From Myxococcales bacterium (GTDB lineage: Bacteria; Myxococcota_A; Polyangia; Polyangiales; Polyangiaceae), in contig SECP01000014.1 of the NCBI GenBank assembly GCA_004193285.1, positions 62,001 to 126,000 of the forward strand: DNA of 64,000 bases. Reading direction: 5' to 3'. Shown here one piece after another: positions 18,273 through 27,554 of the stretch (positions within the stretch are counted from its first letter, which is position 1; every line of letters starts with the position of its first letter). The notes under the pieces are model-generated. The model was not told where the DNA came from and did no database searches. It worked only from the letters and a program-made list of their open reading frames with translations. A program made the position numbers and the translations under genes.

Positions 18273-19217
18273 CTAAGCGCGAGCGCGCGCGCGGCGCCGC
18301 TTGATGCGGCTGTAGCCCCCGAGGTCGGGCTCGGTCATGAATCGCCACAGGGTAGAGGTCCACGACGTGTGCACGTACAGCGTGTCGTAAAACTCGGGGG
18401 CAATGGCGCGCAGGCGCGCGAGCCGAGAACCGGGAATGTACGGCAGATCGTGGTGCTCGTTGTGGTACCCGACGTGAAAAGCCAGCCAGTTGAGCGGGCC
18501 GTAATAAGAGTATGTCTCCTGCCCGGCGCGAAACACGTAGTGCTCGGAGATGTAGTGGCCGGCGATGGGATGCAGCCCCATCACGATCAAGGAGCTGATC
18601 GGGAGGTAGGCCAGCGCCTTGCCGCCCCAAAAATAGAAGATGGCGACGTTGAAGGCGAGCTGCAGGGCCAGGTTCAGGAGCTCTCCTGCGTCCGGCCGCT
18701 TCGGATGAACGAACAGAGGACGCAGCCCGTACGCGAGCCCTTGCCCGGCGAGCCAGAGCAGCCGCAGCGCGCGGTTCGCGAGCAGCCGCGCCTCGAGCTC
18801 GGTCGGCAGGTCCGTATCCAACTCCCCATCACCCTGATGGGTGTGATGAAGCAGGTGGTAGTAGCGAAAGGTCTCCGCTACCGGGACGCCGACCGGGAGG
18901 TTGACGAAGAGCGCGAACGCGCGGTTGTAGAGAGGCTTTTTGAACGCCAGATTGTGCGAAAGCTCGTGGATGGCGAGCAGCAGCGCTTGGTTGATGACGC
19001 CGCCGACGCCGTAGGCAACGAGGAGCAGCGCCCACCAGGGCGCGTCACGCAGCGCGTAGGCGAGGCCGAGCTGAGTCAGCACCAGGCCCGCGCACACCCA
19101 TTTCGTGCGGGGGCAAGGTCCGTAGAGCTCCTTCACCTGGGGGTAGCGCTCGAGCAAGCGCCGCCGACGCTCGGCGTGCGGCTCGCGCTCTTCGGACCAG
19201 CTAAAGCCTGCGCCCAT
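18273..19217 (-). CDS. Sphingolipid delta4-desaturase homologue (DEGS1-like)
   Basis: A 314-aa membrane desaturase. The N-terminus (GFSWSEEREPHAERRRRLL, then YPQVKELYG) fits the small lipid-desaturase leader of dihydroceramide desaturases. The three His boxes are HELSH (84-88), HLLHHTH (121-127) and YHNEHHDLPYIPG (251-263); the last is nearly identical to the eukaryotic DEGS1 box. Four or so membrane segments surround them. The family puts a 4,5-trans double bond into dihydroceramide. Myxobacteria make sphingolipids, so a ceramide role is plausible, but no other sphingolipid gene is in the window. Confidence 0.88.
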   Translation of the reverse strand: MGAGFSWSEEREPHAERRRRLLERYPQVKELYGPCPRTKWVCAGLVLTQLGLAYALRDAPWWALLLVAYGVGGVINQALLLAIHELSHNLAFKKPLYNRAFALFVNLPVGVPVAETFRYYHLLHHTHQGDGELDTDLPTELEARLLANRALRLLWLAGQGLAYGLRPLFVHPKRPDAGELLNLALQLAFNVAIFYFWGGKALAYLPISSLIVMGLHPIAGHYISEHYVFRAGQETYSYYGPLNWLAFHVGYHNEHHDLPYIPGSRLARLRAIAPEFYDTLYVHTSWTSTLWRFMTEPDLGGYSRIKRRRARARA

Positions 19218-19251
19218 GAGCAGAAGCTAGTGCCCCGCCAGCGCTCCGCGG

Positions 19252-20370
19252 TCAATGCGCGGCGCCCAAACGAGCCGCGACGACCTCGGCCGAGCGCACC
19301 GCCGCGTCGAGGCCAGCGCCATGAAAGGCGGAGCCCGTGACGTGTACGCCACGCGCCTGAAGCGCGCGATCCGCGGCGGCGGCCTGCTCCCGGTAGGCGG
19401 GCGAGAACACCGGCAGGGCGTCCGCCCAGCGCGACACCCAGGTGCGCGCTGGCGCGCCCTCCGCACCGAGGACCTGCGCGATCGCCAGCGTGGCCTCGGA
19501 CGCGAAGCGGTGGTCCTCCCACACCGAGAGCGCGTCGGCTACGGGACGGAAGAAGACGCGGATCAGCGACTGACCCGGCGCGACCCGACCGCTGAACTTG
19601 TGCTCCACCAGGCTCAGCGCGCGAAGGCCGACGCTCCCGAACCGCTCCGGAAAAACGAGCCCGCTGCCAGCCGGGTAGAGGCGGAGCTGGTCGCGCTGGT
19701 AGAGCAGGTTGACGCTCACGTTGGACATCAACGGAGCGTCCGCGAGCGCCGCGCCTTCTTGCGGCCCCAGCAGCGCCGCCGCGCGACGGGCTGGTGACGC
19801 CACGACGACGTGAGTCGCAGACTCGGTTGTGCCGCCCTCCAGCTCGAGCAGCAGCTGGCCCGGGCCTCCGCTCAAACCGACAACGGAGCTTTGCAGCCTG
19901 AGCTGGCCTGGCTCGAGGCTGGCGGTCAGCGCGTCTGTCAGCTGCCCCATGCCGAGCCGTAACGAGCGAATACCGCGCCCGAGCTCCTCCGCCGGAACCT
20001 GAAAGCCGAGCCGGCGTGCGGCCTCGCCCGGTGGTAGCAGCACGAGCCCGCTCGGCTCGACCGCGTAAGTGTCCGTCGTCAGCTGGTCGACGAGCTCACC
20101 CTCCAGCCCGAGCCGCGCGCAGAGCGCCGGCACCGCGCGGCTGCGCGCCACGAACCCTTCCGCGCCGAGCTCGACCGTGAGCGCGCCCTCACGCCAGGTG
20201 TGAACCTGCCCGCCGGCTCTCGCCGAGGCCTCGAGGACGAGCACCTCACGCCCGGCGGCACGGAGGCGCGCCGCGACGGCCAGACCGGCGAGGCCGGCTC
20301 CGACGACGACGACTCGCTCTCGGCTCGCAGACAAGGCGGCGATCGTGCGTGATTCCTCACTTTTGCGCAA
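19252..20370 (-). CDS. Protoporphyrinogen-oxidase-like FAD amine oxidase
   Basis: A 372-aa flavoprotein. The N-terminus has the dinucleotide fold VVVVGAGLAGLAVAARL followed by VLVLEASARAGGQVHT and VELGAEGF, as in HemY-type PPOX, which oxidises protoporphyrinogen IX (or coproporphyrinogen III) late in haem synthesis. The C-terminal FAD contact is VTGSAFHGAGLDAAVRSA. It is about 80-100 residues shorter than typical PPOX, mostly in the middle, so substrate is uncertain. It is divergent from the kinase-like gene with start codons about 3 bp apart. Confidence 0.78.
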   Translation of the reverse strand: MRKSEESRTIAALSASRERVVVVGAGLAGLAVAARLRAAGREVLVLEASARAGGQVHTWREGALTVELGAEGFVARSRAVPALCARLGLEGELVDQLTTDTYAVEPSGLVLLPPGEAARRLGFQVPAEELGRGIRSLRLGMGQLTDALTASLEPGQLRLQSSVVGLSGGPGQLLLELEGGTTESATHVVVASPARRAAALLGPQEGAALADAPLMSNVSVNLLYQRDQLRLYPAGSGLVFPERFGSVGLRALSLVEHKFSGRVAPGQSLIRVFFRPVADALSVWEDHRFASEATLAIAQVLGAEGAPARTWVSRWADALPVFSPAYREQAAAADRALQARGVHVTGSAFHGAGLDAAVRSAEVVAARLGAAH

Positions 20371-20372
20371 GC

Positions 20373-21362
20373 ATGCTACGCCTTCGCCCGGTGCGAGCTC
20401 GGGCCAACTCCAAAGACGATGCCGCGCTCCTCGCGCGCGTCGCGCGCTTGGCCGGAGTGGAGGCCGCTACGCTGGAGCAGCGGCTGCAAGCCCTGTGGGG
20501 CGGCTACGGTGAGCTGCTGCGCGTCTCGCTGGAAGACGGGCGCAGCGTCATCGTCAAGCACGTGGCGCCGCCGCGCGACGACGGGAGCCTCTCTCATCGG
20601 CGCAAGCTGCGCTCGTACGATGCGGAGCGCACCTTCTACGCGGAGTACGCAAAGCGCTGCGAGGAGCCACCGCCATGCCGAGTGCCGCGCGCGCACGGGG
20701 TGGTCGCGAGCGACGCGGGGTGGCTGTTCGTGCTGGAGGATTTGGACGCGAGCGGCTTTCCCGGCCGAAGCTCGCGCGCCGGCGACGCGGAAATACGCGC
20801 CACCCTGCGCTGGCTCGCGCGCTTTCATGCGCGATTCTTGGGCGCGGCGCCGGAAGGCGTGTGGAAGGTCGGCACGTACTGGCACCTCGCGACCCGGCCG
20901 GACGAGCTCCGTGCGCTCGGTTCCCACCCGCTGACACGAGCGGCCCCGCGCCTCGACGCATTGCTCAACGGCGCGCAGTTTCGAACCTTCGTGCACGGCG
21001 ACGCCAAGCTGGAGAACGTCTGCTTCTCGAGCGGCTCCTCCGAGGCTGCGCTCGTGGATTTTCAGTACGTGGGCGGGGGAGTCGGCGTGAAAGACGTCGC
21101 CTATTTCTTGAGCAGCTGCCTCTCGCCGCGCGAGTGCGAAGGCTCGGTACCAGCGTACCTGGAGCACTACTTTCACGAGCTCACCGCGGCGCTTGGTTCC
21201 GCTAGCGCAGGGCCGGTGGAGCGCGAGTGGCGTGCGCTCTTTCCCGTCGCTTGGGTGGATTTTTATCGTTTCTACCGAGGCTGGGCCCCCGGCGATTCCA
21301 GCCGCGACGACTACAGCGAGCGCCTCCTCGCGGAGGTGCGGCCGCTGCTCAAGTCCGGCTGA
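20373..21362 (+). CDS. Aminoglycoside/choline-kinase-like phosphotransferase
   Basis: A 329-aa protein of the APH/EcKinase fold. Visible features: SVIVKHV (ATP-anchoring Lys), LFVLEDLDASGFPG (hinge), the catalytic Brenner loop VHGDAKLENVCF, and the metal-binding ALVDFQYVGGG replacing DFD. The set resembles CHK-like kinases more than antibiotic-modifying enzymes. Substrate unknown. I use the ATG at 20373; an ATG at 20349 would overlap the divergent PPOX-like gene. It ends just before, and slightly overlapping, the convergent antiporter gene. Confidence 0.78.
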   Translation: MLRLRPVRARANSKDDAALLARVARLAGVEAATLEQRLQALWGGYGELLRVSLEDGRSVIVKHVAPPRDDGSLSHRRKLRSYDAERTFYAEYAKRCEEPPPCRVPRAHGVVASDAGWLFVLEDLDASGFPGRSSRAGDAEIRATLRWLARFHARFLGAAPEGVWKVGTYWHLATRPDELRALGSHPLTRAAPRLDALLNGAQFRTFVHGDAKLENVCFSSGSSEAALVDFQYVGGGVGVKDVAYFLSSCLSPRECEGSVPAYLEHYFHELTAALGSASAGPVEREWRALFPVAWVDFYRFYRGWAPGDSSRDDYSERLLAEVRPLLKSG

Positions 21363-22620
21363 GCGCGGCCTCCTCGGGCGCTTCGCGCTGCAGCTCGCTG
21401 TCGGGGTAGACGAGCTTGAGGATGGGCGTCGTGGCGAAGGTCGTGACCAGCGCCATGATGACCAGCATCGCAAAGAGTGTGGGCGAGATGACGCCCAGAT
21501 CCAGCCCCACGTTGAGCACGATGAGCTCCATCAAGCCGCGCGTGTTCATGAGCACGCCGATCGCGCTCGCCTCACGCCACCCCGACCCGGTGAAGCGCGC
21601 GGCGAGCGTGCTCCCGCCATACTTGCCGAGCGTGGCCAGCCCAATCAGGGCCAGCACCACCAGCCACTCGCCCACGCCGCTCACCAAGCCGATGCGGGTC
21701 CGCAGCCCGCTGAACGCGAAAAAGAGCGGTAGAAGCAGCAAGACGGCGACCGACTCGAGCTTGTGCGCCATCACTTTATCCAGGCCACCCTCCCGCGGAA
21801 GAACCGCGCCGAACAGGAAAGCGCCGAACAGCGCATGCACGCCGATGGCCTCCGTGATCCCCGCCGACAGCAACAGCAGGAAGAGCACGCCCGCGACGAG
21901 CCCGGGCGTCAGCGACCCCCGCTTGTCGAGGATGTAGCGCTCCGCTCGGCGAAGCAGCGGCCGCGCGACGTACAGCATGAAGCCACTGAACAGCAGCGAG
22001 AGCCCTACCGTCCACGCGGCCTCCACGATGCCCTGAGCCCTCGCGATCGCGACCACGACCGCGAGCAAGCACCAAGCGGTCACGTCGTCCACCGCCGCGC
22101 AGGCGATGGCGATCGCGCCGACCCTGGAGCGAAACAAGCCGCGCTCCGTGAGGATGCGGGCGAGGACCGGGAACGCGGTCACGCTCATGGAGATGCCGAG
22201 GAACAGCGCGAAGGGCAAGAACGCAACCCCGGGCGGCGCGTAGCCGGCATGAAGCCAGAAGGCGGCGCCGAGCCCGAGCGCGAACGGCACCACGATGCTG
22301 CTGTGACTGATGATGACCGACGCCTTCCCGCGGCCCTTGAGTAGCTTCGGATCCAGCTCGATTCCGACCAGGAACATGAACAGGACCAAGCCGAGCTGGC
22401 TGAGCATCTTCAGGACCGCGGTGGACGACGCCGGGAACAACGCCGCGGACGCATGCGGCAGCAGCCACCCGAGCAGCGAAGGCCCGAGCGCGATGCCCGC
22501 TACCATTTCCGCGATGACCAGCGGCTGGCCGAGCGCGCGAGCCCCGAAGCCCAACGTGCGTGACACCAGGAGCACCGCCGCTATCTGAGCCAGTAGCAGG
22601 ACGAGGCCGTTGATCTCCAC
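21349..22620 (-). CDS. CPA2-type cation:proton antiporter
   Basis: About 423 aa from a GTG at 22620, chosen because the open frame upstream overlaps the next gene and reads as non-membrane sequence. About 12-13 hydrophobic segments match the Na_H_Exchanger fold of the CPA2/KefB-like group, with the early motif LVIAEMVAGIALGPSLLG and the core SVTAFPVLARIL and CAAVDDVTAW (paired Asp, the ion-binding site). No RCK/TrkA-N domain is attached, so it is not a full KefB/C. The 3' end overlaps the convergent kinase-like gene by 14 bp. Confidence 0.9.
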   Translation of the reverse strand: MEINGLVLLLAQIAAVLLVSRTLGFGARALGQPLVIAEMVAGIALGPSLLGWLLPHASAALFPASSTAVLKMLSQLGLVLFMFLVGIELDPKLLKGRGKASVIISHSSIVVPFALGLGAAFWLHAGYAPPGVAFLPFALFLGISMSVTAFPVLARILTERGLFRSRVGAIAIACAAVDDVTAWCLLAVVVAIARAQGIVEAAWTVGLSLLFSGFMLYVARPLLRRAERYILDKRGSLTPGLVAGVLFLLLLSAGITEAIGVHALFGAFLFGAVLPREGGLDKVMAHKLESVAVLLLLPLFFAFSGLRTRIGLVSGVGEWLVVLALIGLATLGKYGGSTLAARFTGSGWREASAIGVLMNTRGLMELIVLNVGLDLGVISPTLFAMLVIMALVTTFATTPILKLVYPDSELQREAPEEAALSRT

Positions 22621-22633
22621 GGCCCGAGTCTTA

Positions 22634-23563
22634 TCAGCTGGCGCGGCGCAGGCTAGGCACAAGCAGCACCTTGCCAACGCCGCCTGCCTCCGCGACGTGC
22701 TGAGCGGCCGGCGCTTGGCTCAATGGGAATTGTCGCCCGATAGGAATTACCAGCTCGCCGCTGGCCGCCGCCGCAGCGATTCCAGCCAAAGCGGCGGAGT
22801 CGGGGTGGGCCAGCATGGCGTGGACGCGCAGCCCCTGTTCCTTCGCTCCGAGCGGCGGCTGCAGCACCGTACCGATGACTCCTCCCGGGACGACCTTGTC
22901 TCGGTCGAGGAGCGCCGCCATCACTTTGCCGTTCACGGTGTCGGCGATCGCGTCCACCGGGCGCAGACGCTCGAGCTCTTGGGGGTCGTCCAGCGCGACG
23001 ATCTCGTCGACGTCCAGCTTCTTTGCCTCCGGGCGTTGACGCGAGCGAACTCCCGCGATGATCTGCGCGCCGCGACGCTTGGCCGCGAACACCGCCACGC
23101 GGCCCACGCTACCGACCGCGCCCGTGACGAGGATGCGTTCTCCCGCGTGCGCTCGAACCGCTTCCTCCACGAGCTGCACCCCGGTCAACCCGACTAGCGG
23201 CAACGCCGCCGCTGTCGGCAGCGGCACCTCGGGAGGTACGAGCGCGAAGGCCTCGACCGAAGCAACCACGACCTCCGCATACCCGTGCTCGACGAGGCCC
23301 ATCACGCGATCGCCGACCTTGAATTCACGGACCTCGGCGCCGATGGCGATGACCTCGCCCGAGACGTCACGGCCCAAGATGACGGGGAGATGAATCGGCA
23401 TCATCGCGCGCAGGTCGCCGCGACGAATCTTCCAATCTACCGGGTTCACGCTGGCCGCGGCGACCTTCACTTTGATCTGGCGCGGACCGGGGCTCGGCTC
23501 GTCCACCTCTTTCAGCTCCAAGTGCTCCACGTCACCGTATCCGTTCAAGACGACTGCTTTCAT
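22634..23563 (-). CDS. Zinc-free quinone-oxidoreductase-like MDR enzyme
   Basis: A 309-aa medium-chain reductase of the quinone oxidoreductase type. Motifs: MKAVVLNGYGDVEHLEL, ASVNPVDWKIRRG, ILGRDVSGEVIAIG, and the NADPH-binding ILVTGAVGSVGRVAV. Catalytic-zinc ligands of alcohol dehydrogenases are absent, as expected. It probably reduces quinones or enones using NADPH. The ATG at 23563 is supported by an upstream GGGGAGA. The antiporter gene starts 13 bp downstream, so they may share a transcript. Confidence 0.9.
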   Translation of the reverse strand: MKAVVLNGYGDVEHLELKEVDEPSPGPRQIKVKVAAASVNPVDWKIRRGDLRAMMPIHLPVILGRDVSGEVIAIGAEVREFKVGDRVMGLVEHGYAEVVVASVEAFALVPPEVPLPTAAALPLVGLTGVQLVEEAVRAHAGERILVTGAVGSVGRVAVFAAKRRGAQIIAGVRSRQRPEAKKLDVDEIVALDDPQELERLRPVDAIADTVNGKVMAALLDRDKVVPGGVIGTVLQPPLGAKEQGLRVHAMLAHPDSAALAGIAAAAASGELVIPIGRQFPLSQAPAAQHVAEAGGVGKVLLVPSLRRAS

Positions 23564-23719
23564 GGTCTCTCCCCAGCGATTGGCGACAAAAGGTCGCTGC
23601 GAGATCTGTCGCCCCGGGTACGCTTGCCGAAGCGACGGAGGATTCTGCTTGCCGCCGCAGTGAGCAACGCGCGTGCCGAGCTCGGTGCCCCAAGGCATGA
23701 GCGTTGCAGGTGGCGCGGC

Positions 23720-24811
23720 ATGCCTCACTCCTCGAGCTTGAGCCGGGCCGATTTCTGCCGCTTGTCACTCACGGGGCTGCTGTCGGCCGCATGCCAGCAA
23801 AAGCACGCGGACCCAGCCGCCAAGGCATCGCCCGCGCCGGTCACCTCTGCCTCCACCGCGGCGGACGCGGCGCCCGCCGCCGCCAAGCCCCAAGCTTCGT
23901 CCAAGCGCAAGCTCGGCTCCACCGGCGAGATGGTTTCGATGCTGGGCCTGGGCGGCGCTCACATCGGCAAGAAGGAGAAGCTGAACGACGACGAGGCCAT
24001 CAAGCTGATGCGCGACGCGATCGAGGGCGGCATCACCTTCTTCGACAACTGCTGGGACTACAATGACGGGTTGAGCGAGGAGCGCATGGGCAAGGCGCTG
24101 CGGGACGGCTTTCGTCAGCGCGTGTTCTTGATGACGAAGCTGGACGGGCGCACCGCCAAGGCCGCCAGCGCGCAGCTCGAGCAGTCCCTGAAGCGCCTGC
24201 AAACTGACCGCATCGACTTGGTGCAGGTTCACGAGGTCATTCGTATGACGGACCCCGAGCGCAGCTTTGCGCCCGATGGGATCATGGGAGCGCTGCAAGC
24301 GGCGAAAAAGGCCGGCAAGCTGCGCTACATCGGCTTTACGGGGCACAAGGACCCGGAGATTCATCTGGCGATGCTCGAGGCGGCGAAAAAGGCCGGGTTC
24401 GAGTTCGACACGGTGCAGATGCCCTTGAACGTGATGGACGCCCACTACAAAAGCTTCGAAGCCAAGGTGCTACCCGTTCTGGAGCAGCGAGGCATCGGCG
24501 TGCTCGGTATGAAGTCGATGGGCTCCGGGGACATCCTCACGGCCGGCGTGGTGAAGCCAGAGGAGTGTCTGCGCTACGCCCTGAGCCTACCGACGTCGGT
24601 GGTCATCACCGGGATCGACAGCCGGGCCGTGCTCGAGCAAGACCTCAAGCTGATGCGCGACTTCGTGCCCTACAGCGCCAAGGAGCGGGAGGAGCTGCTC
24701 GCGCGCACTGCGCCGGCCGCCGCCAACGGCAAGCACGAGCTGTTCAAGACGTCCGACAAGTACGACGGCACGGCCAAGAACCCCAAGTGGCTCGAGACGG
24801 CAGAGATCTGA
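23720..24811 (+). CDS. Exported aldo/keto reductase
   Basis: A 363-aa protein with an unusual N-terminus for this fold: SRADFCRLSLTGLLSAACQ looks like a Tat- or lipoprotein-type signal with a lipobox SAAC, followed by an Ala/Pro-rich linker to about 70. The AKR barrel then starts (LGSTGEMVSMLGLGGAHIG). The tetrad is present: Asp in FDNCWDYND, Tyr in the same motif, Lys in MTKLDGR, His in QVHEV. It ends 1 bp from the convergent TolC-like gene. Periplasmic location is inferred; substrate unknown. Confidence 0.85.
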   Translation: MPHSSSLSRADFCRLSLTGLLSAACQQKHADPAAKASPAPVTSASTAADAAPAAAKPQASSKRKLGSTGEMVSMLGLGGAHIGKKEKLNDDEAIKLMRDAIEGGITFFDNCWDYNDGLSEERMGKALRDGFRQRVFLMTKLDGRTAKAASAQLEQSLKRLQTDRIDLVQVHEVIRMTDPERSFAPDGIMGALQAAKKAGKLRYIGFTGHKDPEIHLAMLEAAKKAGFEFDTVQMPLNVMDAHYKSFEAKVLPVLEQRGIGVLGMKSMGSGDILTAGVVKPEECLRYALSLPTSVVITGIDSRAVLEQDLKLMRDFVPYSAKEREELLARTAPAAANGKHELFKTSDKYDGTAKNPKWLETAEI

Positions 24812-24812
24812 A

Positions 24813-26123
24813 TCAGCGCACGCGCCGGCCGGCTAGCAGCTGTTCCGCCTCCAGCCGTGCTCGCCAGTAACGCCGGCGGAGCTCCAAATAGTGCTCGGCG
24901 GCCGCGAGTTGGTCGCGCTTGGCGGCCAGCAGCTGAAAGATGCCCACCTGCATCGCATTGAATTCGAGCTGCGTCTGCTGCACGACGCGCTGTCGTAGCG
25001 GGAGCACGACCCCATGCTGCTGGCGCACGCCACGGCGTGCGGACTCCAGCTCGGCGCGCAAGGCGCGGGCGGTGTTGCGCACCTGCACCGATGCGTCCGC
25101 ATAGAGGTGCTCCTCGCGCTTCATGCGCGCGCGCGCGACGCCGACCTCCCCCTGCCCTTGATAGAAGAGGGGCAGGGTGAGCTGTACGGCAGGTCCTACG
25201 CCCCAGTGCTCCTCTCGCTCCGCGCTGACGCCGGCCTTCAGCTCCGGCAGCCAGCCGCCCACGTTCGCGATACCGGCTTGCTTCGCGGCGGCAGCGTAGC
25301 GCTGCTTGGCCGCTTGCACGTCCAGGCTCGCTTGGAGTGATTTCGTCTCGAGCTGGTCGAGCGCGAGCTCGGCGCTGGGTAGCTCTGGCAGGCGCGCCGC
25401 CGCCCGCCAAGAAACGCCTTGCTCGTTGATGCCCATCGCACCGTTGAGCGCCTGGCGGGCAGATTCCACCGCGGCCTTCGCTTCGTCCACCGCGAGGCGC
25501 GCTTCCTCGCGCAGCGCCTGTTCGCTCGCTACCGTGAGCTCGGTCACGTTGCCAGCGGCGCTCATTCGCTCCGCGGCCATCGCCGAAGCATCGAACGCGC
25601 CTAAAACGGTGGTTCGCAGCTCCAGCAGCTCCAGCGCGGCTTGGTAGTCGACGAAGGCGCGCCGCGCGTCGTAGCTCAGGTCCACCAAGGCGCCGACCGC
25701 TTCGAGCCGGGCCGCGGCGACCTCGGCCTCCGCAGCGCTGGTGCGAGAGAGCGACAGCAGCAAGCTCGACACGTCCAGCAGCGCCGCGATGTCCAGCTCT
25801 GGATCCTCGTTGCGGCGGAAGCGAATCGAGCCATGCAGCTCGGGGTTGGGCAGGCGCTTGACGGAGGCGAGCTCCGCCTGGGCTATCCCGAGCGTCTGCG
25901 CGGCCGCCTTGGCGCCGCGGTTGCGGAGCAGCGCGACTCGCGCCGCGCTGTCCGCCGTGAGCGGCCGCTGCAGCAGCTGCTTCGCGTCGCGCCGGGCCTC
26001 GGCCTCGCTTCCGTCGCTCCAGCGTTGCCGCTCGGTGGCTGCGGATTGAAGCGCGCCGTAGTCCACCGGCGCCGCCGCGCAGCCGAGCAGAGAAAGGCCC
26101 AAACCAAGCGCGATGAGCCTCAC
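24813..26123 (-). CDS. TolC-like outer-membrane efflux protein
   Basis: A 436-aa protein starting at GTG 26123. A lipoprotein signal (RLIALGLGLSLLGC) precedes long alpha-helical, Ala/Glu/Gln-rich segments typical of the TolC/OEP duplication, with paired features such as VQLTLPLFYQGQGEVGVARA. GTG overlaps the stop of the multicopper oxidase (GTGA) and has GGAGG six bases upstream inside that gene, so the two are translationally coupled. By context it is the outer-membrane part of a copper-handling operon. No RND pump or adaptor is adjacent. Confidence 0.88.
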   Translation of the reverse strand: MRLIALGLGLSLLGCAAAPVDYGALQSAATERQRWSDGSEAEARRDAKQLLQRPLTADSAARVALLRNRGAKAAAQTLGIAQAELASVKRLPNPELHGSIRFRRNEDPELDIAALLDVSSLLLSLSRTSAAEAEVAAARLEAVGALVDLSYDARRAFVDYQAALELLELRTTVLGAFDASAMAAERMSAAGNVTELTVASEQALREEARLAVDEAKAAVESARQALNGAMGINEQGVSWRAAARLPELPSAELALDQLETKSLQASLDVQAAKQRYAAAAKQAGIANVGGWLPELKAGVSAEREEHWGVGPAVQLTLPLFYQGQGEVGVARARMKREEHLYADASVQVRNTARALRAELESARRGVRQQHGVVLPLRQRVVQQTQLEFNAMQVGIFQLLAAKRDQLAAAEHYLELRRRYWRARLEAEQLLAGRRVR

Positions 26124-27475
26124 TTCGCCTCCTTTGGCAGCACCACGCCGTCTCGCGCGAGCTCGGCCGCCGTCGCCCGGTCGGCAACGGTGCCGGGCGG
26201 GTGCTGGTACCACCCCGGATCGGCCTGGGTCTCCGCGCCGGTCTCGCGAACTTTGAGCGTCGTGAACATTCCGCCCATGGTGATGTAGCCGAACGGCCCC
26301 TTCCCGCCGACCATGGGGATGCTGTTCTTGGGCACCTCCATGCCCATCTCCGCCATGTCCCCCATGCCCTCTTGGCCCATCGTCATGTAGCCGGGCAGGA
26401 GCGGGCGCGCGGTGTGGTCCAGGTGGCCGGGGTCCACGCCGATCATGTTCGGGATGTCGTGGCCCATTTGGTTCATGACGTGGTGGGTCATGTGGCAATG
26501 CACGGGCCAATCTCCCGGATTGTCCGTGATGAGCTCCACGTCGCGCGTGCTACCGACCGGGACCAAGATCGTGCTGTCTGGGATTTGAGCGCTCATCGGC
26601 ACCGGGCCGCCGTCGGTCCCCACGACCTTGAAGTAGTGGCCGTGCAGGTGGATGGGGTGGTGATCCATCGCGCTCAGGTTGCCGAACCGGATACGTACGC
26701 GGTCACCCTTTTTGCAGACGAGCGGCGCGGTGCCCGGAAAGGCTCGCGCGTTGATCGTCAGCAGGTTGAAGTCGCTCATCTTGTTCGGATCCGGCCGCGC
26801 CGTACCGGGCTTGATGAACCACTCGCTGAGCAGCAAAACGAAGTCCTTGTCGACCTTGTAGCCAGGCGTCGGGCGGCGCGGGTGCACCACGAGCATCCCC
26901 ATGAGCCCCAGCGCCATCTGGGTCATCTCGTCGTGATGCGAGTGGTACATGAGCGTGCCGTGCTGGCGGAACGTCCATTCGTACTTGAACGTCTCACCCG
27001 GAGGGATGGGGCGCTGAGTGAGCCCGCCGACGCCGTCCATGCCGTTGGGCAAGTACACGCCGTGCCAGTGCACCGTGGTGGGCGCGCGCAGGCGGTTCGT
27101 CACGTAAATGCGCACGCGGTCGCCCTCGACGGCCTCGATGGTGGGGCCGTGCACCTGCCCGTTGTAACCCCAACAGTGAGCCTTCAGCCCGGGTGCGAAC
27201 TCGTGATGCACCTCTTCCGCGACGAGGTGAAACACTTTGACGCCGCCCACCACCTTGAAGGGCAGGGTGGACCCGTTGGGGGTGATGGTCGGCGTGTAGT
27301 CGCGCCCTGGCTCACCGGGCTTTTGCGGCGGGAGGATCGACCCGCTGTACGAGCTGGCCCAACCTTGCCCGCTTGCGTCTGCCTGGCTCGCGGCCGCGCC
27401 CTGGGCGCGGGAGATGAGCACTGACGCGCCGGCGAGGGCGGCGCTCTTTCCGATCAAGTCTCTGCGGGTGACCAT
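26120..27475 (-). CDS. Multicopper oxidase, CopA/laccase type
   Basis: A 451-aa periplasmic enzyme with a twin-arginine-type leader (TRRDLIGKSAALAGASVL). The copper ligands are complete: HWHG, YHSHHDEM, HPIHLHGH and HCHMTHHVMNQM, giving one type 1 and a trinuclear centre. A Met-rich stretch near the C-terminus (GYMTMGQEGMGDMAEMGMEV) is typical of Cu(I)-oxidising CueO/CopA enzymes. Role: oxidation of Cu(I), likely copper tolerance, with the coupled TolC-like protein. AGGAG precedes the ATG at a spacing of five. Confidence 0.94.
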   Translation of the reverse strand: MVTRRDLIGKSAALAGASVLISRAQGAAASQADASGQGWASSYSGSILPPQKPGEPGRDYTPTITPNGSTLPFKVVGGVKVFHLVAEEVHHEFAPGLKAHCWGYNGQVHGPTIEAVEGDRVRIYVTNRLRAPTTVHWHGVYLPNGMDGVGGLTQRPIPPGETFKYEWTFRQHGTLMYHSHHDEMTQMALGLMGMLVVHPRRPTPGYKVDKDFVLLLSEWFIKPGTARPDPNKMSDFNLLTINARAFPGTAPLVCKKGDRVRIRFGNLSAMDHHPIHLHGHYFKVVGTDGGPVPMSAQIPDSTILVPVGSTRDVELITDNPGDWPVHCHMTHHVMNQMGHDIPNMIGVDPGHLDHTARPLLPGYMTMGQEGMGDMAEMGMEVPKNSIPMVGGKGPFGYITMGGMFTTLKVRETGAETQADPGWYQHPPGTVADRATAAELARDGVVLPKEAK

Positions 27476-27554
27476 GGCTGCTCCTGGAGATGTCGCGATG
27501 CCGACGCACGCCGGCGCTCGGCATTACACCTGAATTTCAGTGGGCTTCAGCCCC

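Noticed and set aside
26201..27424. A 407-codon plus-strand frame opposite the copper oxidase
   Set aside because: The minus-strand gene has all four copper motifs; the opposite frame is His/Arg/Val-rich shadow.
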